Of a stretch of DNA of 64,000 nucleotides, positions 18,694 to 27,249 are shown in pieces. Source of the stretch: JAIBCC01 sp963763855. GTDB taxonomy: Bacteria > Acidobacteriota > Blastocatellia > Pyrinomonadales > Pyrinomonadaceae. Position 1 is the stretch's first letter. The number at the start of each line of letters is the position of its first letter. The translations under genes and the position numbers were made by a program. Location of the stretch: NCBI GenBank assembly GCA_963763855.1, contig CAVXPU010000005.1:1054001-1118000 (forward strand). Direction: 5' to 3'. The notes under the pieces are model-generated. The model saw nothing but the letters and a program-made list of their open reading frames with translations. It ran no database searches and was not told where the DNA came from.

Positions 18694-20187
18694 TTACATA
18701 ATCCTTTGTCTATCTGTCCGGGCGATTAGCTTTCCGTTCTTTTTCAACGCACTGACCCGCCAATAAACCCTTTTGTTTCTGAATCTTTCCCGTAAAATTT
18801 TCGGTAAATAGTAAGACATTCGAGGCGGTGGAATGTAAGCCGCTAAAAGCCTCGTGTCTGCTTCATTGACGAATTCGACCAGATAAACATCCGAATCTTT
18901 CAACTCATACCAGCCGTAATTATTGAGAACCAATTTGTCGCCTTCGAGCGTTTCAAAACGATTTTGCGGATTTATATTTAGGACTGATGCCTGATTGACA
19001 TTTTTAGGAATCAAGCCGTTTTTTATCCAAGATAATCTGTCGTTAAATGCTCCAACTTGAATGCGTAAAGAAGGCATCGGAAAGGCTGCTGTTCCGCCAT
19101 ATTGAATAGTGCCGTCAATTTGTGGGATGGCGTTGGCTGAAACAGAATCGCCGCCTCCAAAGGCATCCGCTCTAAACACAACCGAAGAATTCGTTATGCA
19201 AGTGCCATTGCCGTTATCAATCTCACCCGGAGGACAGGAACAAGGTCCGGAAGCGTTAGCGGTAACGGCAAATTTCAAAGGAACATCGCAGGGGGCAGGT
19301 GTGGGAGTGGGGGTAGGCGTTGGGACGGGGGTATTATCAATCGGTAATTCATTTTCTGTTTCCCTATCAAACGAAGTTTCGAGCCGCAGAAGCAGAAAAT
19401 ATTGCCCTTCGACATAGTTTGGAATTCGCTCCGGTGCAGGCAAAAGGTATCTGCCCGATGGCGGAAGAAAAACATCGAAACGCGAAAGTTGGGTGTAAAG
19501 CCGTTGCTGTCCACGCTGGTCAATTGGCAAAGCGGCTTCGGGTAATAAATCGAAGTTATTCGGTAATTCCTCACCCGGTTGAACGAGTTCCCAACGCCCT
19601 CTCAATGTTCCCGTTCCGTTATACTGAATCTCGTAATATATTGGGGGCAGAGGCTTTCCGCTTTTCAAAAAGAGAATTGGTCTTTCATCGGGTGTGCGGA
19701 CTTTAACCGAAGTAATTGTGAACGGTGTTCTTGCACCGCCGCCACCCATCCGGCAAATAACGCTGACGAAAATATCAGGATTTCCGCTCGGTGAGGCAAA
19801 TCGGCGGACGTAGAAAAATCTTGCACTTCCACCGCTTTGGGCAGTTTGAAACGCCCGTCTGGTAACGGATGCGGGAACTGCCATGACATCAAAAAGATAA
19901 CTTCCGCCGTTGGTCAGAGTTCGCCGCTGCGATTGATTGTAGCGTTCGGGAAGCGAGCCGTAAATCGTATCGGGACGACAACTTTGACCGATTCCGCTTG
20001 CCGAAATTAGCGTGCCGCACCAGATTGCTTCAACCGGACGATAATCCGCCGGAAGCGGTCCAAAGGTTAGCGGAACTGCCGTCGCATCCTGCGAATTGAC
20101 GTTGACGCTGGTTGGCGTAACCGCGATTTGTGCCGCCAGGTTGACGGTGAAAATTAGAATGAAGCCGATAAATAGAATGTGTTTCAT
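18694..20187 (-). CDS. Secreted protein with Pro-Thr linker, unknown function
   Basis: 497 residues with a signal peptide (MKHILFIGFILIFTVNLAAQ). An N-terminal beta-rich part of about 280 residues is joined by a PTPTPTPTPAP linker to a short Cys-rich piece (CSCPPGEIDNGNGTC) and a C-terminal beta-rich part. The final 60 residues are basic (RERFRNKRVYWRVSALKKNGK). Two domains on a flexible linker suggest a surface or secreted binding protein. I recognise no family. It precedes the Ig-like gene by 22 bp. Confidence 0.7.
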   Translation of the reverse strand: MKHILFIGFILIFTVNLAAQIAVTPTSVNVNSQDATAVPLTFGPLPADYRPVEAIWCGTLISASGIGQSCRPDTIYGSLPERYNQSQRRTLTNGGSYLFDVMAVPASVTRRAFQTAQSGGSARFFYVRRFASPSGNPDIFVSVICRMGGGGARTPFTITSVKVRTPDERPILFLKSGKPLPPIYYEIQYNGTGTLRGRWELVQPGEELPNNFDLLPEAALPIDQRGQQRLYTQLSRFDVFLPPSGRYLLPAPERIPNYVEGQYFLLLRLETSFDRETENELPIDNTPVPTPTPTPTPAPCDVPLKFAVTANASGPCSCPPGEIDNGNGTCITNSSVVFRADAFGGGDSVSANAIPQIDGTIQYGGTAAFPMPSLRIQVGAFNDRLSWIKNGLIPKNVNQASVLNINPQNRFETLEGDKLVLNNYGWYELKDSDVYLVEFVNEADTRLLAAYIPPPRMSYYLPKILRERFRNKRVYWRVSALKKNGKLIARTDRQRIM

Positions 20188-20200
20188 AGATTTCTCCGAT

Positions 20201-20328
20201 GTAACGTAGGCATCTTGCCTGCCAAATATGGGGGCATCTTGCCGCCATATTTAAGCCAATCAAATGTTTTTGGTTATCAACACGGAGCAAGGTGCTCCTT
20301 CGCTTAGCAGGCAAGATGCCTGCGTTAC
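20201..20328. repeat. REP-like element with hairpin ends (copy A)
   Basis: Both ends are tight hairpins in inverted orientation: GTAGGCA-TCT-TGCCTGC on the left and GCAGGCA-AGA-TGCCTGC on the right, flanked by GTAAC/GTTAC. Inside lie two further small hairpins (GGCATCTTGCC-type and GGAGCA-AGG-TGCTCC). Copies with the same plan lie at 27024-27130 and 43765-43871. Confidence 0.8.
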
Positions 20329-22515
20329 CTAGAAAAAAGTAAAATTCAAACCAAAATTGAATGTTTGCCGCTTGTTAAAGTTGTTGATGCGGAAGATTCT
20401 GTCCACGAAATTTCCGTATCGGTTGTTGTATCGGATAAAAAATTGCGACTGGATTTTTTTCAAACCTTCTTTGCCAAAGCTGCGTTTATACGACCATTCC
20501 AAACTCATGCTGCCGTTGCGGTTATCCGTCAGATTGTTGGTATCGCCCGCCACCGTGCCGTTGAAATTGCCCAAAAAAGTCGAATTGGTGAAAATCGCGT
20601 TTTGCCAAGTAATCGTTGTGCCAAGATTAAAAGTTTTATCCGTGCGGGGTTTTTCCAGCGAGACAATTTGATTGATTCCCGTGTTTGCCGAAACGCTTAG
20701 ATTCTTCAGTAGTTTGAAATTGAACGAAAAGCCGTGATTTGTGTTTTGGAAATCTGCGTTCTCGCGTCCGATTTGGCGGTTGTCAATCAATGACCGCTGA
20801 TGCTGATAATTGAAACTGAATGCTTGCGAAAATTGCCAATTTGCACCGATATTGTGGTTTCTAGTCGCTTGGTCAGGCACTTCCGAAACTTCTCTAAAAT
20901 CGCCTGCTTGCGGCAAAAACGCCCCGAATTGTTGAATCGTTGTCACCGTGTAACCGATACGCGGCAGGAATTTAGACGGCTTGGCTTGATTGAAAAGCGT
21001 TCCGACCGAAAAGTTGATATTGACGTTGTTGTTGCGATTGTAGGTTTTCAGAATCGAAGCGATTTCGTCCAGATTATCGCGGTCACGCATATTGCCGAGC
21101 GTGAAATTGATGTCGCCGAAACCGCCCGTCAATTCAATCTGATGCTGTTGGCGATCTGCCTGAACGAATGCCACTACGCTGCGGAAAAGCGGGTCTAATT
21201 CTTCATAACGATAGGTCGCTGCCAAACTTAAACTTCGGCTCTTCGTGACCTTCAAACCTTGAAAAATGTCGTAGCTGATTTCGGCATATTTACCATTGCG
21301 GGTAACGGAATTTGTCCTTTTAACGGGCAAGGTTTGTTCGATAATTTCGCCGTTTTCGTCAAATCCGCCAAAACCTTGATCCATCGAAAGGTCAACCGGA
21401 TTGGTAAAACGGCTGCGGGTAAATCCGGCATCAAAGCGAAAACGGCTGATGTCGCGTTTGAGGCGAATCGTCCCGCCAAAATTGGTTTCCGCGTCCAATA
21501 TCGCTCCTTGATTAAAATTATTTATTGGCAAAAGCGAACCACGCATCAGCGTTGCTTCAACGCGAAAACCGCCCGGCTCTTTCAAGATTTCGCGTCCGTA
21601 GGTGGTGCTGAAAATGCTGTGTTGGGTGCGGTCAACTCCACCAAAATTGCCAAATCCAACGACACTTGTGCCATTTGCCGCACCGAATGAAATGTCGTCT
21701 TTTTTGGTCAGCGGAACAGTTATGTTAATCCCGCGACTGGAAAAATTATTGATTAAATGGCGACTCGAACCAAACGAAACGTGACCGAATTGGACTTTAA
21801 ACCGCCCCTTTTCAAGCTGAATCAGATAACTTGACAAATCAATTTGCGGGGCTTTGACACCCAATTCGCCAAACCGCAAAGCCTCATTCCGACGGCTTGA
21901 GCCAACGAAATCAGCTTGATTGCTAAGATTCCAACCTGCCCGCGAAACCGTCAGATTAAACGAGGCTTGCCCTGTTTCGTCGGTAAATCGCGGTCTTTCG
22001 GGGCGGGTTGTTAGGGGGAAGAAATCGGTTGTATTCTCGCCCTTGATGTTCAGTTGGACATTTGGCGTGAATGAAACTTCGGTTTTCTCTTCTTCTTTTG
22101 TTTCCGGTGTGTCAGAGGCTTTGACCAACAGTTTGAAATCCGCCAACTCTTTCCAATCCTCATCCGTCACCGCCAAATAAACCTTGACCAAATTTTCTCC
22201 GGCGGGCAGGGGCGAAACGGACGGGCTGTAAGTGACAGTATCACCGACAATTTTGACCAGCGTTGTGATGTCGGTTTCGTTCAATAAAACCGTCACTTTG
22301 CCTTCGTCCGCATTGACCACACGACTGAGTTTTAGTTCGATATTATCGGTCTGTGAAACTTCTTGTCCGGCGAAACTTGCCGTTACTTTTAAGTCTGATT
22401 GGGCTTGAATTTTGACAATCAAAAATGAGCCGACAACCAACAGGCAACATCCGGTAAACAAACTCAAAGTTTGGCGTAATTTTCTGAATCTATTGTGTTT
22501 AATTACTTTTTTCAT
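20329..22515 (-). CDS. Outer-membrane beta-barrel protein with N-terminal Ig-like domain
   Basis: 728 residues. A signal peptide (about residues 1-38) is followed by an Ig-like domain (residues 40-135), a charged linker (about 135-150, rich in Glu/Lys) and then a long array of alternating polar and hydrophobic strands. The C-terminus NFGLNFTFF ends in Phe, the usual Omp85/BAM recognition signal. It is likely a porin- or transporter-like barrel of the outer membrane; no plug or TonB box is obvious. It lies in the minus-strand cluster with secreted and PqqD-domain genes, making an export or uptake role in that system plausible. Confidence 0.75.
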   Translation of the reverse strand: MKKVIKHNRFRKLRQTLSLFTGCCLLVVGSFLIVKIQAQSDLKVTASFAGQEVSQTDNIELKLSRVVNADEGKVTVLLNETDITTLVKIVGDTVTYSPSVSPLPAGENLVKVYLAVTDEDWKELADFKLLVKASDTPETKEEEKTEVSFTPNVQLNIKGENTTDFFPLTTRPERPRFTDETGQASFNLTVSRAGWNLSNQADFVGSSRRNEALRFGELGVKAPQIDLSSYLIQLEKGRFKVQFGHVSFGSSRHLINNFSSRGINITVPLTKKDDISFGAANGTSVVGFGNFGGVDRTQHSIFSTTYGREILKEPGGFRVEATLMRGSLLPINNFNQGAILDAETNFGGTIRLKRDISRFRFDAGFTRSRFTNPVDLSMDQGFGGFDENGEIIEQTLPVKRTNSVTRNGKYAEISYDIFQGLKVTKSRSLSLAATYRYEELDPLFRSVVAFVQADRQQHQIELTGGFGDINFTLGNMRDRDNLDEIASILKTYNRNNNVNINFSVGTLFNQAKPSKFLPRIGYTVTTIQQFGAFLPQAGDFREVSEVPDQATRNHNIGANWQFSQAFSFNYQHQRSLIDNRQIGRENADFQNTNHGFSFNFKLLKNLSVSANTGINQIVSLEKPRTDKTFNLGTTITWQNAIFTNSTFLGNFNGTVAGDTNNLTDNRNGSMSLEWSYKRSFGKEGLKKIQSQFFIRYNNRYGNFVDRIFRINNFNKRQTFNFGLNFTFF

Positions 22516-22608
22516 AATTTTTCTCCCTTTATTTTGAGAAAAAGTTATCCCAAGGATGAGCTTTGGGGAGAGTCATCCTAAATGTCGATAATTTGTTAGT
22601 TGATTACT

Positions 22609-23454
22609 TTACGGACAGCTAGGTTTGAAAGTGCCAATGGGGCTAGCATCAACGGCATCGTGATCAGAAAGATTTTTTAATCTTACCTTCCAAACTCCTT
22701 CGATATATTCGGTAATCCGATAAATTAGCTTGAGTTTGTTTGTGCTACAACACGGATTTATCTCGTTTTGAGGATAACCTGAATCCGACGCAACGACTTC
22801 ACCTCTTGGATTTACAAGTTCCGCTCTCATTCTGATTGGCATTGTCGCCAAATTGTGATACCACTTACCCTTTATTTCGATCACCCCTTGAGAATTTGCA
22901 ATACGAGCAGCATAATCGGGAGCCCCTTCAGCAAAATAAACATTAACGTCTTCGGTTTGACCGTTAGCTATACTTTGACCGCTATTACCATAAGTGAAAG
23001 CTAGAGGTCTTTGGAAATCCACAAAAGTCACGCGGATTTCGCCCTTAACCGTAAAACCCGAACTCTCGTCGGCAGCCTTGACCCGAACCGCCCAAGTTTT
23101 ACTGCAACCGAATAGTGAACTTCCTCCGAGGAGTGTAATTGAATTTGAGTTTGTATTTGCCGTTACCTGTCTCGTTTTAACCACTTCACCTTCGCCGCCA
23201 TCGGCAGCGGGTGCCATAACTGTAAGTGTCAAAGGAACGTCATTCTCAGTTCCCGGTCTGCCCAATCGTGAATATGTAACCAAAGCCGAAACTGCCAAAT
23301 TGCACGGAACTTCAAAAGTTCGTTTGTTGGAACGGGCATTAGATGTTCCTTCGCCGATTTCAAAGGTTTTGGAAATTACTCCGCCAAAAGCGATTGAACT
23401 CAAACCGCTGATTAGAACTAAAGTTACTACTAATAATTTTGTCATTATTCTCAC
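22609..23454 (-). CDS. Secreted protein, unknown function
   Basis: 281 residues with a Sec signal peptide (MRIMTKLLVVTLVLISGLSSIAFG). The mature part is beta-rich with four widely spaced cysteines, including the pair in NPCCSTNK, and ends GTFKPSCP. The C-terminal half resembles the P/pre-peptidase-like beta sandwich in strand pattern (VWKVRLKNLSDHDAVD), which fits its place beside a protease gene, though this is a weak resemblance. It is probably co-transcribed with the protease gene 42 bp upstream. Confidence 0.65.
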   Translation of the reverse strand: MRIMTKLLVVTLVLISGLSSIAFGGVISKTFEIGEGTSNARSNKRTFEVPCNLAVSALVTYSRLGRPGTENDVPLTLTVMAPAADGGEGEVVKTRQVTANTNSNSITLLGGSSLFGCSKTWAVRVKAADESSGFTVKGEIRVTFVDFQRPLAFTYGNSGQSIANGQTEDVNVYFAEGAPDYAARIANSQGVIEIKGKWYHNLATMPIRMRAELVNPRGEVVASDSGYPQNEINPCCSTNKLKLIYRITEYIEGVWKVRLKNLSDHDAVDASPIGTFKPSCP

Positions 23455-23496
23455 TCCTTTTGATTTCTGTTAATTAATTTGCTAGTAATTCTTTGA

Positions 23497-24624
23497 CTAA
23501 AAAGCGATGTGATACATCCCGGTCATAAACTGCGATGACATATTGACGTTGCTCTCGCCTTCGATTCTCAGGAAACGCGGTCCTGGTCCTGCCGGAATAG
23601 TCACGTTGCGGTCAAGCGGATCGTTAAATACTCCTAGAACTTGACCTCCGGGTGATAAAACCGTGACTTTCAAATCTATGTTGTCGCTGGTAATGGTCGC
23701 ACTGCGGGCTGAACGGAAATTTATGAACAATACATCAACATCGCCGCCTTGTTCCAAGATGCCGATTATTCCATTCCTGTTCATTTCCGGCTGACCGGGC
23801 TGGGGAACATTCGGAAAATCGTCGGGACGAAGGCTGACGGAAGAATTGATTTTTGCAAAATCATCTTGCGGAACTCCTAAACGAAGTGTGGGACAAGATT
23901 GGGCAAACCAGTTTTGAATAACATCGCCAATAAATCCGAATCCCATCAACGGAGCAAATCCGATCCTCCCGCTCCCGAAACCGGGATGATAGTCATTGGA
24001 AATCTGGCAGGACGGACTAAATAAATGCTGGTGATCGAGTCCAAAGATATGCCCTGTTTCATGCGAAATTATTGCGGCTATATCACGTAGATTATTCCCC
24101 AAGAGATTGGCAAAAGTGAAAGAAAAAGCATTCGGAATGCGTTCTCCGATAAGAGGAGATACGCCAGCTGTGCCATTAGAAAACCCAGCTTGTCCGGGAG
24201 TTCCAGCTGCAAGTGCCATTTCCCTAAATTCAGCCGGATACGCCAAAAACTCATTAAAATCAGTTGTCACCTTGATATTGAAAGGTGAAAAGTCATCTTG
24301 CACGAGCCTGACTACTTCGTTCCTTTGCTCTTGGCTTAATGTAGAAGCCGAAAGGTTACGCACACCGCTCACTATTGAACTTCTGAACTCCCCAGCATTA
24401 TCAAACCCTGGTCTCACTTGTGTCGCGTCAAAACGAATATAGAGAAGCATCTCCTGAGCTTGCCGCAAACCCATTCGACCGTTTGGGAAGTCCATTGGAT
24501 TGGTTGAACCTTCCTGAAGAGTTAAAGTGCCGCAAGTCGGGCGACCATCATTAACTTGAGCGTTCACCGCTATATTGGCTAATAGGCAAATGGCAAATAG
24601 TGTCGACAATAAATTTTTTTTCAT
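23497..24624 (-). CDS. Secreted metzincin-like zinc metalloprotease
   Basis: 375 residues with a signal peptide (MKKNLLSTLFAICLLANIAVNAQ). The zinc site HETGHIFGLDH (His188, Glu189, His192, His198) matches the metzincin HExxHxxGxxH. A Met-turn candidate is PLMGFGF, about 30 residues later. A C-terminal beta-rich region (ITSDNIDLKVTVLSPGGQVLGVF) resembles a carbohydrate- or substrate-binding sandwich. It should be an exported protease. Its place beside the Cys-rich-tail proteins raises the possibility that it processes exported peptides of this cluster; that is inference. Confidence 0.8.
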   Translation of the reverse strand: MKKNLLSTLFAICLLANIAVNAQVNDGRPTCGTLTLQEGSTNPMDFPNGRMGLRQAQEMLLYIRFDATQVRPGFDNAGEFRSSIVSGVRNLSASTLSQEQRNEVVRLVQDDFSPFNIKVTTDFNEFLAYPAEFREMALAAGTPGQAGFSNGTAGVSPLIGERIPNAFSFTFANLLGNNLRDIAAIISHETGHIFGLDHQHLFSPSCQISNDYHPGFGSGRIGFAPLMGFGFIGDVIQNWFAQSCPTLRLGVPQDDFAKINSSVSLRPDDFPNVPQPGQPEMNRNGIIGILEQGGDVDVLFINFRSARSATITSDNIDLKVTVLSPGGQVLGVFNDPLDRNVTIPAGPGPRFLRIEGESNVNMSSQFMTGMYHIAF

Positions 24625-24646
24625 TAAAATCTCCTGTGCTTAATTT

Positions 24647-24937
24647 CTACTCGTTACTGATAAATTTTTGGTTTTCAAAACTCGTTAAAGAATTTCGGCA
24701 AATTAACAAATGACCGCTCGCGGTTTCAATTGTATGAATCAAATTACTTTCAATTAACTGAAACAAAATGCGAGTTGATATGCCGGTTTCGGTAGTAATC
24801 GAATCCAAAGTCAGCAATTCTACTTCTGCATGGCAAAATGTGCAGAAACCATTCATCTTTTTGTCCTGATTTCCACGGATGACAAAAAACTCGTGTTTTT
24901 CGGTAGTAATCAAATATTTCTTTGTTTTCGCTGACAT
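24647..24937 (-). CDS. Small zinc-finger/HTH-like protein
   Basis: 96 residues. CTFCHAE (Cys-x2-Cys) lies near the middle, followed by a helix-turn-helix-like stretch (SITTETGISTRILFQLIESNLI) similar to excisionase/MerR-type motifs. The N-terminal part is beta-like. It is the first gene of the minus-strand cluster and divergent from a CadC-like regulator, so it may regulate the cluster. Start chosen at the ATG; the upstream ribosome binding site is weak. Confidence 0.6.
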   Translation of the reverse strand: MSAKTKKYLITTEKHEFFVIRGNQDKKMNGFCTFCHAEVELLTLDSITTETGISTRILFQLIESNLIHTIETASGHLLICRNSLTSFENQKFISNE

Positions 24938-25061
24938 TTGTTTTACAATTCGCCTTTAGAAATAAATACTTAGCTTCTTATTTAATCGGGCTTTTTACCC
25001 AAGAAGTTCGTTTGCAATCTTTCGATGGAGCAACTCTAACTTTGCCGTTGAAATGAAGTCT

Positions 25062-25127
25062 TGAATTATTTCTAAATTAACTTTGAATTAGTTTTGATTT
25101 AGTTCTGACTTCATTCTGAAATCAACT
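25062..25127 (+). promoter_or_regulatory. Six tandem 11-bp direct repeats (operator array)
   Basis: Units begin at 25062, 25073, 25084, 25095, 25106 and 25117, all exactly 11 bp apart, with a loose consensus TGAATTAGTTC. The last unit ends just before the ATG at 25129. Winged-helix proteins of the OmpR/PhoB type bind head-to-tail 11-bp repeats, so this is a likely operator for the regulator that follows or its divergent neighbour. Confidence 0.7.
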
Positions 25128-25128
25128 T

Positions 25129-27018
25129 ATGTCTAAGCAGATGAGCGATTTACGTGAATTTGGAAAGTTTCGTCTTGATGTCCAAAAAAAGATTTTGTCG
25201 TATGCAGACGAGGTTATTGATCTTCCGTTGAAGGAAATTGAGTTGCTTATCTTGCTGACTGAGGGCGGCGAATTAGTCACCAAAGAAGATATATTGCAAC
25301 GAGTTTGGGAAAATCAGACGGTCGAAGAGTCCAATCTGACAAGCAAGATTTATCGGCTGCGAAAACTGTTTGAAAAATACGGCGAATCGCCCGATTGGAT
25401 TCAAACCGTTCCTAGACGCGGTTATCGCTTTACCGCCGAAGTCATCCATCATTCAAATAATTCCGAAATCGTTATCGAAAGGCGTTCGATTAGTAAAACC
25501 TTGATCGAGGAAATTGACTCGCCGGATTTGCCAAAGCCAAAACTTTTACCCGCCAAAAAAAGCAGAAATTGGTGGGCTGCACCTGTAATTGCTTTGATTC
25601 TAATTATCGGTCTTTACTTGCTTTATCGAAATTATTCTAATAAAGAGGCAATCAAATCAATCGCGGTTTTGCCCTTAAAATCCTTTGATTCAAAAAATAC
25701 GGACAATGATTTGCGGCTCAGAGTAATGGATTCGGTAATTACCAAACTCGGCACAATCGAATCAATCTCGGTTCGCCCGACAAGTTCGACGATGAAATTT
25801 GTTGAATCAGATGAAAGTGCCGTCGAAATCGGTAAAAAGCTGTTGGTTGACGCAATTCTCGAAGGTCGGATTCAGCGTGAAGATAATAAGTTGCGAATTA
25901 CAATGCAGCTTGTTTCGGTAAAAACCGGAACGCAAATTTGGTCAGGACAGTTTGATGGCGAAGCCGATAAATTGCTTGATTTGCAAAGTGTTATTTCAAG
26001 TAAATTACTCAGCGAACTAGATTTACGGCTTTCTAAAGAACAAGAAACAATCTTAGCCAAACGCCCGACTTCCAATTCAGAGGCGTATGAAGAATATCTG
26101 AAAGGTCGTTATTTTTGGAACAAGCGAACGCCCGAAAGCCTGCAAAGTGCGATTACGTCGTTTGAAAAAGCCATCAAACTTGACCCGAATTTTGCACTTG
26201 CATACGCGGGGTTGGCGGATGTTTATTGCGTTTTACCGGAATATACCGTTTCATCGGAAAAGGATTCATATCAATTGGCTCAGTCCAATGCCAAACGTGC
26301 TTTGGAACTTGACCCAAATCTTGCCGAAGCATTTACTTCATTGGCGTTTGTTGAATTTTGGAATAACAAAAATTTTGCCGAATCGGAGAAAAATTTTCGT
26401 CGGGCAATCGAAATAAACCCCAATTATGCAACTGCACATCAATGGTTTGCCAATGTTTTGCTTGCTCGGAAAAATCTCGCTCCAGCCATCGAACAAATGT
26501 CAAAAGCACAACAACTCGATCCGCTTTCGTTGGTTATCAATACCGAGTTGGGAATTTTGTATTACTATTCGCGGGAATATGACGATGCCGCTGCCCAACT
26601 TAACCGAACTTTGGAAATTGAGCCAAAATTTTATCGTGCTTCAATTTGGTTAGCGAGAGTTTTAACGCTGCAAAGTAAATACCAAGAAGCCTTCTCGCTA
26701 TATCAAAAATTGCCCTTGGAGTTTGCTGAACAAGAAGGAATGATTTCGGAAATTGGCTATACAAATGGTTTAGCGAAAAATATATCAACTGCTGACTCAC
26801 TTTTGAAAACCTTACAGACACGATCCGCAATCGAAAAAAACGCTTTTAGTTCGGCAATAATTTCGCTCGGTATAGGCAATAGTGATGATGCAATCCGCTA
26901 TCTAAAAAAAGCTTCGCAAGAGCGTGAGAGCGACCTTGCTTATATCGAACTTGACCCAATTTTTGACCCAATACGCGAGAACATGGAATTCAAGCGACTA
27001 TCCGAGCGATTTCGTTGA
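25129..27018 (+). CDS. CadC-like winged-helix regulator with TPR sensor (paralogue 1)
   Basis: 629 residues. Residues 8-105 form an OmpR-type winged helix (EFGKFRLD, LKEIELLILL, VEESNLTSKIYRLRKLF, TVPRRGYRF). One membrane helix follows (about 148-165, WWAAPVIALILIIGLYLLY). The outside part has an adenylate-cyclase-like beta domain (SIAVLPLKSF...) and then several TPR repeats (for example SAITSFEKAIKLDPNFALAY). CadC-type proteins bind DNA directly while membrane-bound. It lacks a phosphoacceptor domain, so activity is probably set by ligand or protein binding. A close paralogue follows. The 11-bp repeat array right before it suggests autoregulation. Confidence 0.85.
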   Translation: MSKQMSDLREFGKFRLDVQKKILSYADEVIDLPLKEIELLILLTEGGELVTKEDILQRVWENQTVEESNLTSKIYRLRKLFEKYGESPDWIQTVPRRGYRFTAEVIHHSNNSEIVIERRSISKTLIEEIDSPDLPKPKLLPAKKSRNWWAAPVIALILIIGLYLLYRNYSNKEAIKSIAVLPLKSFDSKNTDNDLRLRVMDSVITKLGTIESISVRPTSSTMKFVESDESAVEIGKKLLVDAILEGRIQREDNKLRITMQLVSVKTGTQIWSGQFDGEADKLLDLQSVISSKLLSELDLRLSKEQETILAKRPTSNSEAYEEYLKGRYFWNKRTPESLQSAITSFEKAIKLDPNFALAYAGLADVYCVLPEYTVSSEKDSYQLAQSNAKRALELDPNLAEAFTSLAFVEFWNNKNFAESEKNFRRAIEINPNYATAHQWFANVLLARKNLAPAIEQMSKAQQLDPLSLVINTELGILYYYSREYDDAAAQLNRTLEIEPKFYRASIWLARVLTLQSKYQEAFSLYQKLPLEFAEQEGMISEIGYTNGLAKNISTADSLLKTLQTRSAIEKNAFSSAIISLGIGNSDDAIRYLKKASQERESDLAYIELDPIFDPIRENMEFKRLSERFR

Positions 27019-27023
27019 AAATA

Positions 27024-27130
27024 GGAGTGCAAGCATCCTTGCTTGCATACTCCGCTAACTTTGCATTCTCTAAAAAAAACACGGTCATTTTCGCGTTTCA
27101 CGCTCAGGCAAGCAAGGATGCTTACCCTCC
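27024..27130. repeat. REP-like element with hairpin ends (copy B)
   Basis: Left hairpin GCAAGCA-TCCT-TGCTTGC at 27029-27046 and right hairpin GCAAGCA-AGGA-TGCTTAC at 27108-27125 face each other, with GGAGT and CCTCC outside. The sequence differs from copies A and C but the plan is the same. Confidence 0.7.
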
Positions 27131-27249
27131 TATCAAATATAAACGGCAGTCTGAAATACTCCACTTAACTATTTTATTGATTTTTCTTTTATTTTGCAGA
27201 TTGCTGGGCTACAATCCCAGTAATAAACTGAATTTCGACAACTAATTCA

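Noticed and set aside
20207..20224. Minus-strand TGGCA...ATGCC resembling a sigma-54 promoter before the gene ending at 20187
   Set aside because: It is part of the REP-like hairpin arm, whose palindrome produces the match by chance; the other copies do not stand in front of genes in the same way.
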